Assembly (NCBI RefSeq): GCF_000186865.1
Contig: NW_008705599.1
Coordinates: 124,607-139,046, forward strand
Source: Aureococcus anophagefferens
Lineage: Eukaryota > Sar > Pelagophyceae > Pelagomonadales > Pelagomonadaceae
Length of the DNA stretch: 14,440 bases
Direction of reading: 5' to 3'
Position 1 is the first letter of the stretch, and every line of letters starts with the position of its first letter. The position numbers and the translations under genes are program-made. This document shows positions 1 through 7,233 of this stretch, one piece after another. The notes below the pieces were generated by a model, which was given only the letters and a program-made list of their open reading frames with translations, had not been told where the DNA came from and searched no databases.

Positions 1-541
1 GCGGGAGTACGCCGTCGCGTTCGACGACGGCACCGTCGAGGCGCGCGTCGCCGCGGAGCGCGTCCTCGCGGTGGGCGACGAGCGCCTCGACGACGGCGCG
101 CTGCCCTTCGCGCCCCTGAGCCTCGCCGAGGTCGACGCGGCCCACTGCATCCCGGACGCGCGCGCCGACGCCGCGGCCGCGCGCGCGCCGCCGTCCGCGG
201 GGCACCTCGAGGCGCTCGCGCGCGGGCCGCCGCGCGGGCCCCGCGGCGCGCTCGCGCTCGAGGAGGCCGCGGCGGCCCTCGTCGCCGCGGCCGTCGCCGA
301 CGACCGCCGCTGCCGCGCGCCGCGGTCCCGCGCGGACGCCCAGCGCAAGGCGGACCTGAAGCGCGCGCTCCACGCGCTCCTCGACGACCCGCGGCCCGGC
401 CTCGACGACAAGCTCCGCAGCGCGCTCAAGAGCGCCGCCAAGGACCTCCTCGCGCGCAAGGACGTCCGGCCCGCGGCCTCGAACTGGGCCGCGCGGTCGG
501 GCCTCCGCCGCTCGCTCTCGCGCGCGGACTCGACGTCGTAA
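1..541 (+). CDS. C-terminal part of a Tudor-like repeat protein (5' partial)
   Basis: The reading frame is open from base 2 of the window to a TAA at 539-541, so the gene begins upstream. The first visible residues read REYAVAFDDGTVEARV. This is the 'Y-x-V-x-F/Y-D-D-G-x-x-E' pattern of the small Tudor-like beta-barrel repeats common in heterokont algal proteins. The rest is an Ala/Arg/Asp-rich tail with a likely helical, basic segment (AQRKADLKRALHALLDD, then KLRSALKSAAKDLLARK) and a Ser/Arg-rich end. Tudor-like repeats usually bind methylated or other peptide ligands, but no ligand-cage residues can be judged from this fragment. The gene is convergent with the next one, leaving an 86-bp gap. 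The frame is clear; the family call rests on one partial repeat. Confidence 0.6.
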   Translation, partial: REYAVAFDDGTVEARVAAERVLAVGDERLDDGALPFAPLSLAEVDAAHCIPDARADAAAARAPPSAGHLEALARGPPRGPRGALALEEAAAALVAAAVADDRRCRAPRSRADAQRKADLKRALHALLDDPRPGLDDKLRSALKSAAKDLLARKDVRPAASNWAARSGLRRSLSRADSTS

Positions 542-627
542 CTCGGCCGCCGCCGCAGTGGAAGTAAGGACATTCGTGTCATGTTTTAGGGGGGCAGCGC
601 CGGCGCGCGCCGCCACGCCGCCCCGCG

Positions 628-1377
628 CTAGATGAGCCCGCCGGCCGAGAGCGCGCCCGTCGTCCCGCCCGCGTTGCTCTGGAGCGCCGCCGCGGTGCAG
701 ATGATGGCGATCATGTCGGCGTGCGACGCGACCTCGACGACGTAGGTCGAGCGGCAGCCCGCGCCCGTCGTGTACGACTTGCCCACGAGGTCGCCCGACG
801 CCGTGCTCACCTTCCCGAGGAACTCCATCGCCGACAACTTCACGCCGCGGTAGAGCGCGTCGCTCCGCTTCGGCGCGTCCGGGCTCCCGCCTTGTTCGAA
901 GCAGCGGAACTCGTTGACGGCCGACGTGAGCCCGCGCTTCGTCGTGATCTCGGCCCAGGGGTAGTACGAGCCGAGCACGTCGTCGAGGCCGCGCGTCGGG
1001 TCCCGCTCGGGCGCCTGCCCCTCGTAGGACGGCGCGCCCCGGTAGATGACGTAGGTGTCCTCCGTGAGCCCCATGGTGCCCTTGCTCACGGCGACGACGC
1101 TGTCCTCGTCGTCGCGGTAGACGATGATGGGCTCGAACGACAGCGCGCGCGTCCGATTCTGGACGACGATCGTATGTTTCTTGTCCGCCGTCTCGAACTC
1201 GCCGCTCTGGTCGAAGGAGGAGGTGCTTCGGTAGGTCAGCGTCGTGGCGCTGTGCGACACGAGCTTGCTGTCGGAGTAGCACGTCTTCGGGAAGAAGAAG
1301 GCGTTCGTCGGCGCGAGCGTCAGCGACTGCAGGTGCTCCCGCTCCTGGCTCGCGCTGGAGCAGAAGCACGCGCTCAT
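628..1377 (-). CDS. LURP-one/scramblase-like (tubby C-terminal-like) protein, putative
   Basis: An intronless frame of 249 codons runs from an ATG at 1377 to a TAG at 628. Codon composition is less GC-skewed than in the neighbours and the protein has a balanced amino-acid mix, which supports real coding. It shows alternating strand-like stretches: LSFEPIIVYRDDEDSVVAVS, then TYVIYRG, then YPWAEITTKRG. A final hydrophobic helix follows the pattern 'Y-x-V-E-V-A-x-x-x-D-x-x-x-I' (about residues 213-231). That order of a beta-rich barrel followed by a central hydrophobic helix resembles the tubby C-terminal-like fold of LURP-one and phospholipid scramblase relatives. The resemblance is by eye only, and a lineage-specific protein is the alternative. 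It has no signal peptide. It is divergent from the large receptor-like gene and shares a 152-bp promoter region with it. Confidence 0.5.
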   Translation of the reverse strand: MSACFCSSASQEREHLQSLTLAPTNAFFFPKTCYSDSKLVSHSATTLTYRSTSSFDQSGEFETADKKHTIVVQNRTRALSFEPIIVYRDDEDSVVAVSKGTMGLTEDTYVIYRGAPSYEGQAPERDPTRGLDDVLGSYYPWAEITTKRGLTSAVNEFRCFEQGGSPDAPKRSDALYRGVKLSAMEFLGKVSTASGDLVGKSYTTGAGCRSTYVVEVASHADMIAIICTAAALQSNAGGTTGALSAGGLI

Positions 1378-1529
1378 GCTCGAGGTGCGGCCGGTCGCCG
1401 GCTAGAATGCCGCCGGTCGGGGCGGGTGGATGTGACGAGGGAAGACAGCCCACAAAACTACAAAAAAAACTCCTCTAGAGTTAGGGTAAATGCAGTTGCA
1501 AATCTAGCGCTAGAGGCCTGGCCTCGACA
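1378..1529. promoter_or_regulatory. Shared divergent promoter region with two CTAG palindromes
   Basis: This 152-bp gap separates two divergently transcribed genes, so it must hold both promoters and 5' UTRs. It is much AT-richer than the flanking coding DNA, with an A-rich run near 1456-1469. It contains two perfect palindromes, CTCTAGAG at 1473-1480 and TCTAGCGCTAGA at 1503-1514, which share the CTAGAG core. These could be protein-binding sites; no TATA box is obvious. The regulatory role is inferred from position. Confidence 0.5.
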
Positions 1530-4500
1530 ATGGTGGCCGCTGCCCATGGCCGCCAGCGCGGCCGCCGAAGGCCACGGTGGCCGCCGCCGGTGGCGCGGCT
1601 CGTGGGCCTGTGTGCCCTGTCGGTGGGCAGCGCCGGCGATGCCGTGGCCGCGGCCGGCAGCCTCGGCGCCGCGGCGTCGGCGTCGTCGCGCGCGCTGTCG
1701 AGCGGCGACGACCTCGCGGCGCTCGCGGCCGTGACGGGCGCGCTGCTCGACGCCGCCGTCGGCGCCGGCGACGCGCCGAGCCTCGCGGCGATGGCGACGG
1801 CGGCCGCGGCCGCGCTCGCGGGCGCCGGCGCCTGCGGCGCGGCCTGCGCGGCGCTGGGCCGCGAGCCCTGCGGCGTCGGCGCGCCGCCGGCGAGCTGCGG
1901 CGACTGCGCGGCCGGGTCCGTCGGCGCCTGGGCGCCGAGCGCGTCCGCGTGCTGGGCGGCCGACGACGACTGCGGCGGCGCCTGCGGCGGCGCCTGCGCG
2001 CCCTGCGGCCTCGGCGAGGCCTGCGCGAGCGACGCCGACTGCGCCTGGGAGGCCTGCGAGGCCGGCGCCTGCGTCGAGCCGCGCAAGGCCTGCTTCGGGG
2101 GCTGCGGCGGCCGCGGCGCGTGCGTCGTCCTCGACGTCCTCGAGGGCTTCGCGCGGACCGACGCGGCCTGCTACGCGGGCGATTCCTGGTGCGACGCCGC
2201 CTGCCTCTGCGACGCGGGGTTCTACGGCGCGGCCTGCGAGTTCGGCGCCGACGACTACGCCGCCGCGGTCAACGTCACGCGCCACGTCGCCGCCGCGGCC
2301 GTCGCCTACGTCGGGCTCACGGACCGCGGCGACGTCGCCGCCAACGCCGCCGCGGCCGCGGCCCTGCGCGCGGCGGCCTTCCGGCCCTGCGCGGCCCTCG
2401 ACGCCGGCGCCGTCGGCGACCTCGTCGCCGCGGCGGACGCCGTCGCCGCCCGCGTGGACATCGACCGCCGGTTCTGGACGTCCCGACCAAACTTTGACGC
2501 GCTCGAGCTCGGCCAAATCGACGTCGATTCGGCTGATTTGTGGACGAATCGATCGCTCTCGTCGAGTCCTCGAAGCGGAGCCGAAGAGCCCGGCGCAAAT
2601 CGTTCGATTACGAGCATTGAAGTCGGGTTGAAGATTTGATTTCCCGCGCAGGTCGCCGCGGCCGCGCGCGCGCACGGGCTCGCGAACGCGACGAGCGGCG
2701 TGGACCTCCTGGGCGCCGTCGGCGACCTGCGCGTCGGCGTCCTCGCCTGCGCGGCGACGGACGGCGCCACCGTGGCCCGGAGCACGATGGCGGGGCTGCT
2801 GGACGTCCTCGACGACGTCGCGGCGGGCTACCGGAGCTTCGGCGGGTCGCTCGCGCCGCGCCGCGCGGAACTCGAATCTTCGGGCGGACTTCAACCCGGG
2901 AAACATGCCGACGGTCATGATCCGACGCGTCCGCCGCGCTTCGAGAACTCGACGAGAGGCCATCCGTTCGTCCAACACTCGTTCGACGCGACCGAGCGGT
3001 CCGAAGGTCGGCCCCGACGTCGCGGCGCGACGGGCGACGTCCGCGCAGGCGACGCGCTACGTCGCCGTCGCGGCCGCGTCCGCGGCGTCGCCCGGCGGCT
3101 TCGAGCTCGCCATCGCCGACGCCGCCGCCGACGCCGCCAAGTTCGGGGACCGGGGCGCCCGCGCGGCGCTCGCGCTGCCGGACGCGGCGTCGCTCCCGTC
3201 GCCCGCGGACGTGAGCCTCGTCGCCTCGGTCGCGGACGTCTGGCGCGGCGGCACGGCCGCGTCCCTGGCGCTGACGACGGCGGTGTCGCGCGTCGACCTC
3301 GACGGCGGCCGCCGGCGGCTGCGCGGGTCGCCCGGCGCGCGCGGCGTCGCGGCGGGCTCGTCCGGCGCCGTCGACGGCGGCGGCGCCGCCGCCGCCGGGG
3401 GCCCCTACGTCGTGCGCCTGCGGCGCCTGAAGGCGACGGCGCCGACCCTGATCCTCAAGAACGGCCGCCTCGACTGCGCGGCCGCCGGCCGCTACGCGAA
3501 CACGACCTGGCCGTCGGTCTACCTTGACTGCGGCAACGGGTCCGCGGCCGCCGTCGACGTCAACGTGACCGACGTCGGCGGCGACGCGTGCCTCGCGCGG
3601 ACCGGCACCCAGCCCTGGGCTGCGACGGCGTGCGCCGCCGCGGGGCCGGCGGGCGGCGCCAACGTGACCTGCGCCTGCGACGTCGCCGGGGCCCTCGACG
3701 TCGCCGGCGCGGCCGGCGCCGCGCTCGCGTGGGCCGCGCGCGCCGCGGCGGCCGGCGACGTCGACGGCGAGCGCCTCGGCTTCAACGTGCTCCTCGCGCT
3801 CGCCGTCTACGCGGCGACGTGCGGCGCCTGCTGCTGCCTCGCGCTCTGGGGCTGCCACGAGGACGCGGCGACGGCGCCGGAGGACCACGCGGCCGCGGCC
3901 GCGCGCGCCTGCGTGGAAATCAACCACCGTTTTGGGACGTCCCGACCAAACTTTGACATGCTCGAGCTCGGCTAAATCGAAGTCGATTCGGCTGATTTTG
4001 GGACGAATCGATCGCTCTCGTCGAGTTCTCGAAGCATAGCCGAAGAGCGTGTGTCGAACCTTCCGAATACGCGCACATTGAAGTCGGGTTGAAGATTTGA
4101 TTTCCACGCAGGCGCGCGCGGACGCGCGCGCGTCGACGCGGAGGCCGCGCGCGCGCGGCGACCGGCTGCCCGTGCAGGAGCAGCGGCGCCTGCTCGAGGC
4201 GAGCCGGCGCGACGCCGTGCTCGAGGGCTGGGCCGGCGCCTGGCTCCGGGCCGTCTGGGAGGGCCACACGCACGTGAGCTTCGTCACGACGCGGCGGCCC
4301 GACGAGCCGCGGACGACGCGCGCGGCGGGGCTCCTCGTCGACTGGCTCGCCGCCTACGCCGTCGCGGGCCTCTGCTACCGCCTCCTCGTCTTCCCCGGGG
4401 GCCCGGCCTGCGGCGACTCCGACGGCGACCGCGCGGGCTGCCTCCGCCTCGACCGGCCCGCGGGCGGCCGCCGCTGCTTCTACGAGGCGTCGAGCCGGCG

Positions 4501-7232
4501 CTGCTACGACCGCGCGCCGACGGCCGACGACGCCTACCTGCCGCCGGCGCTCGTCGCCGTCGCCCTCGTCGCCGTCGCCGCGCTCGTGCCCCTCGCCGAG
4601 GCCTGGGACTGGTTCTACGAGCGCTACCTCACCGTCGCCGTGCCCGAGGGCTCGCCGCCGTCGCGCGGCCGGCGGTCCACGCGCGAGCCGCGGCCCGGCC
4701 GCGTCGCGCGCGCGGCGCGCGTCGCGCCCGACGCGGAGGCGGCGGAGGCGCGCGCGCCCGCGCGCGCGGCGCCGGCGGCCGCGGCGGGCCGCGACCAGCC
4801 GTCGTGGCGCGAGAAGCGGGGCGGCGGCGGCGAGCGGGGCGGCGCGAAGCGCGGCGGCGGCGTGGGCCTGAGCCTCCACAACCCCGTCGCCGCGCCGGCG
4901 CCGGCGTCGGCCCTCGAGGCGGCCTGCGTCGTCGACCTGCGGGCGTCGCCCGCGCCGCGCGACGACGCGCGCGAGGTCCTCGACCGCGCGAAGCGCGCGC
5001 TGCCCGACGAGGTCGCCGCCGTCGACGACGCCGTCGCCCGGGGCCGGCGGCAGCCGGCCTGGCTGCTCCGCCTGCGGGGCGCCCAGGTGCGCCACGACGT
5101 CGCGCGCGCGGCGGCCGCGTCGCCGGCGGCGCGCGCGCTCGCGGTCGGCCGCGTCTGGCCCTGCGCGCTCGCCGTGCTCGCGCGGCACCAGGAGGTGCAG
5201 GACGCGCTGCGGGACCTGGAGCGGGGCGCCTGGCTCGGCGGCCTCGACTACGCGGCGCGGCACCGGCTCCGCGAGAGGTTTGCGGCGGACGCGCGCGAAG
5301 CTCTGCGCGGACTGGGCCTGCCACGCGCCCGACGCGCTCGTGCGGCGCTGCTACTGGCGGCTCCTCGTCGCCCACGGCGAGGCCGAGGCCTGGGGCCGCG
5401 TCCTCGAGCGCTGCGGGAGCGCGCGCGAGGCCGAGCTCCAGCTCCTCGAGTTCTGCCATTTGGAGCGCCTCGACGCGCGGCGCCTCGCGCTCTACCGCAA
5501 GGTCCACGGCGACACGGCGCGGCCCTACGGCCAGCGGCGGGCCAGGGCGCCGCGGACGCTGGACGCCGTGGTCCTCGCCTGGGTCGCCGTCGCCGCGGCC
5601 TGCGGCGCCGCGGCCGCGCTCCTGCTCCGCGCCGTCGTCGCGACGCGCGCGGCGCACGGCCACCGGGCCGTGCGCTCCTGGTTCCGCATCGCCATGCTCG
5701 GCCGCGTCGTCACGCTCTGCTTCCTCGACCCCCTGAGCCTGCTCGTCTTCCGCGTCCTGCTGCCGGGAGCACTCGCCTGTGCCGAATTCAACCACTTGTT
5801 TGGGACGTCCCGACCAAACTTCAGAATTCTCTATCTCGGTCAAATCGAAGTCGATTCGGCTGATTTTTGGACGAATCGATTGCTCTCGTCGCAAGTTCTC
5901 GAAGCACAGCCGAAGAAGTTGCGTCAAAACTGTCGCGTACGCTCACATTGAAGTCGAGTTGAAGATTTGAATTCGGCACAGGCGCTCGCGCCGCGGCTCC
6001 GGTCGGGCGGCGGCGACCCCGCGCGCGCGCACGCGTTCCCCTGGCGCACGCCCCTCGACGTCTTCCCGACGGCGCTGGTCTGCCACGAGAGCGCCGCGGC
6101 GCGGGGCACGTCCGTCGCCGAGCGGCTCGCGTTCCGCGACCACTGCGGCGCGTGCACGCCCCGGTCCGCGCGGAACTCGCACCCTCGAGCCGACTTCGAT
6201 GTGAGCGTATGCGACAGTTTCGACGCGAGGTTTTCTGCCGTGCTTCGAGACCGCGACGAGAGCGATCGACTCGTCCAAAAATCAGCCGAATCGACGTCGA
6301 TGTGGCCGAGCTGGAGAATTTTGAAACTCACCGATTTATTTCCGCGCAGGCTCCGGTCCGAGAAGAGCCGGCGCGCGCTCCTCGGGCGCCGCGCGGCGGG
6401 CCTGCGGGGCTACCCCGGGGGCCTGGCGACGGCCTTCGACCAGCTCGCGCCCGCGGCGCACCGGCGCGCGGTCAACGCGGCGTTCCGCGACGACTCGCTC
6501 CGGTGGCGCGCGGGCCCGCTCGCGCGCGCGCTCGACGAGGAGCACGCGTCGGACCCGGCCTGGGCCGGCTACCTCGGCGCCGCGCTCGCGGCGCTGCTGG
6601 CCCTGCCGGAGCCCCTCCAGGACGTCGTCGTCCGCGAGGCCGCGGTTTTGGCCTGCGTCGGCGCCGCGCGGTGCCTCCGGCGCGCGCGCGGCCTCGGCAG
6701 CCTCGCGGCGTTCGCGGCCGTGCTCCTGGGCAGCCTCGGCGCGCTCGCGTTGGGCTTCTTCGCGCTCGAGCGGTGGCGGCGGCGCGGCGACGACCCGGAG
6801 CTCGCGGCCGACGGCGAGCACGACCAGACCTACGAGCAGTACCTCGCGGCGGTCATCATCGCGCGGCAGGCGCGCGAGGCCACGCTCCAGACGGCGGAGC
6901 GGCGCTTCCTGCGCTTCAAGAAGAAGGGCGCGCCGGCGCCGGCGCCGGCGCCGGCGGCCGAGCCCGCGCCGCGCGCGGAGCCCGTCGTCGCCGTCGAGCC
7001 GCCGCGGGCCGCGCGGCCGTCGCCGCTCCGCATCCGGTCCTTCGACCGCGCGTGGGCGCCGCCGCCGTCCGAGGCGGAGATCTGCGAGATCCTCGACCTC
7101 TCGCCGCACCCCGACGAGAGCTACGCGGCGCACCGGTCCGTGGACCGGGGCGCGCGCGCGCTGGACTTCGCCCTGCCCCCGGACGACGGCGGGCCCGCGG
7201 CGACGGGCGCCATCTTCGACCCCGGGCCCTAA
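1530..7232 (+). CDS. Large multi-pass membrane protein with EGF-like region and GPS-like motif (polycystin/adhesion-receptor style), six exons
   Basis: The proposed exons are 1530-2441, 2652-2852, 3049-3900, 4112-5768, 5982-6157 and 6350-7232, giving about 1,559 codons ending in TAA. All five introns are introner insertions, and removing them keeps one frame throughout except for a one-base problem near 5281-5300. Features in order: a hydrophobic N-terminus (LVGLCALSVGSA); a Cys-rich stretch ending in an EGF-like CLCDAGFYGAACEF (about residues 185-240); N-glycosylation-type NVT/NAT/NTT sites; a GPS-like segment with Cys, Trp, Cys and then VTCACD (about 549-583). Predicted membrane helices lie at about 616-639, 729-750, 798-820, 1137-1165, 1183-1207 and 1381-1405. 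A GPS directly before the first helix is the layout of polycystin-1/REJ and adhesion-receptor proteins. No PLAT domain or channel pore was recognised. The start is the first ATG of the frame. Sensing or signalling at the surface is inference. Confidence 0.65.
2450..2651 (+). mobile_element. Introner element 1 (sense), forms intron 1 of the large membrane-protein gene
   Basis: The 202-bp insertion is flanked by a perfect 8-bp target duplication, GTCGCCGC (2442-2449 and 2652-2659). The left end begins CCGCGTGGACATC and the right end is TTGATTTCCCGCGCAG, an imperfect inverted repeat. The interior is about 50% GC against well over 70% in the exons, and it has no coding potential. The acceptor is the terminal CAG at 2649-2651. 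The donor can be the GT that opens the left target duplication (2442), which restores the original coding sequence exactly, or a GT inside the element at 2454. Both give phase 0. Confidence 0.9.
2861..3048 (-). mobile_element. Introner element 2 (antisense, diverged), forms intron 2
   Basis: This 188-bp copy is the reverse complement of the others. On the + strand it carries CTTCGAGAACTCGACGAGAG (2939-2958), which matches the complement of the element interior. The left end reads CCGCGCGGAACTCGAATC and the right end CCGCGCAG. Target duplications are GCGCCGCG (2853-2860) and GCGACGCG (3049-3056), 7 of 8 identical. No GT lies at either expected donor position; frame and position point to a GC donor at 2853 (or 2865). 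Phase is 0. It is the most divergent copy inside this gene, so probably one of the older insertions. Confidence 0.85.
3909..4111 (+). mobile_element. Introner element 3 (sense), forms intron 3
   Basis: This 203-bp copy has clean inverted ends: CTGCGTGGAAATCAA at the left and TTGATTTCCACGCAG at the right are exact complements. The 8-bp duplication GCGCGCGC is perfect (3901-3908 and 4112-4119), though the surrounding GC repeats make its edges less certain. The interior holds the shared GGGACGTCCC palindrome near 3936. The acceptor is CAG at 4109-4111. The donor is GC at 3901 if co-opted from the duplication, or GT at 3913 inside the element. Both keep phase 0. Confidence 0.92.
5281..5300 (+). 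other. Frame discontinuity inside exon 4 (indel or unrecognised intron)
   Basis: The coding frame of exon 4 is convincing up to about 5290 (RHRLRERFAADAR) and then continues convincingly one frame over (KLCADWACHAPDALVRRCYW). One base too many in the GCGCGCG run at 5291-5297 would explain it. The alternative is a GT-AG intron at 5195-5300 (106 nt, starting GTGCAG and ending GAAG). That also restores the frame but would remove sequence that looks coding and would use an acceptor unlike the CAG ends elsewhere. A sequencing or assembly error, a true mutation and a real intron cannot be told apart here. Confidence 0.7.
5777..5981 (+). mobile_element. Introner element 4 (sense), forms intron 4
   Basis: This 205-bp copy has perfect terminal inverted repeats CTGTGCCGAATTCAA and TTGAATTCGGCACAG. 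The outer part of these repeats differs from element 3 (TGTGCC against TGCGTGG), yet both ends changed together. Target duplications are GCACTCGC (5769-5776) and GCGCTCGC (5982-5989), 7 of 8 identical. The acceptor CAG ends at 5981. The GT at 5779 would break the frame, so the donor must be GC, at 5769 or 5781. Phase is 0. Confidence 0.92.
6166..6349 (-). mobile_element. Introner element 5 (antisense), forms intron 5
   Basis: This 184-bp copy is inserted in reverse relative to the gene, shown by CGACGAGAGCGATCGACTCG (6256-6275), the complement of the element interior. The left end CCGCGCGGAA pairs with the right end TTTCCGCGCAG. Target duplications are GCCCCGGT (6158-6165) and GCTCCGGT (6350-6357), 7 of 8 identical. 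The donor is inferred to be GC at 6158 and the acceptor AG at 6348-6349. Phase is 2, and the split ACG codon restores the frame into exon 6. Confidence 0.88.
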
Positions 7233-7233
7233 T

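Noticed and set aside
1458..2978. Long open frame on the minus strand (506 codons) across the EGF-like exon
   Set aside because: It is Arg/Ala/Gly-rich sequence read antisense through GC-rich coding DNA. It runs through introner 1 and has no motif. The plus-strand frame has Cys-rich domain structure and clean intron joins.
2608..5927. Several minus-strand open frames of 430-560 codons containing stretches such as RRERSIRPKISRIDFDLAELE
   Set aside because: The recurring peptide is only the antisense translation of the introner elements, and the rest is Arg-rich shadow of the plus-strand gene. Similar peptides at several sites reflect the repeated DNA, not a protein family.
5777..5981. GT at 5779-5780 as the donor of intron 4
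   Set aside because: It would leave one extra base in exon 4 and shift exon 5 out of its open frame; only donors at 5769 or 5781 keep the frame.
6931..6957. GCCGGC tandem run as a mobile or regulatory repeat
   Set aside because: It is an in-frame Ala-Pro repeat in a disordered tail of the membrane protein, a common result of GC-rich codon use.
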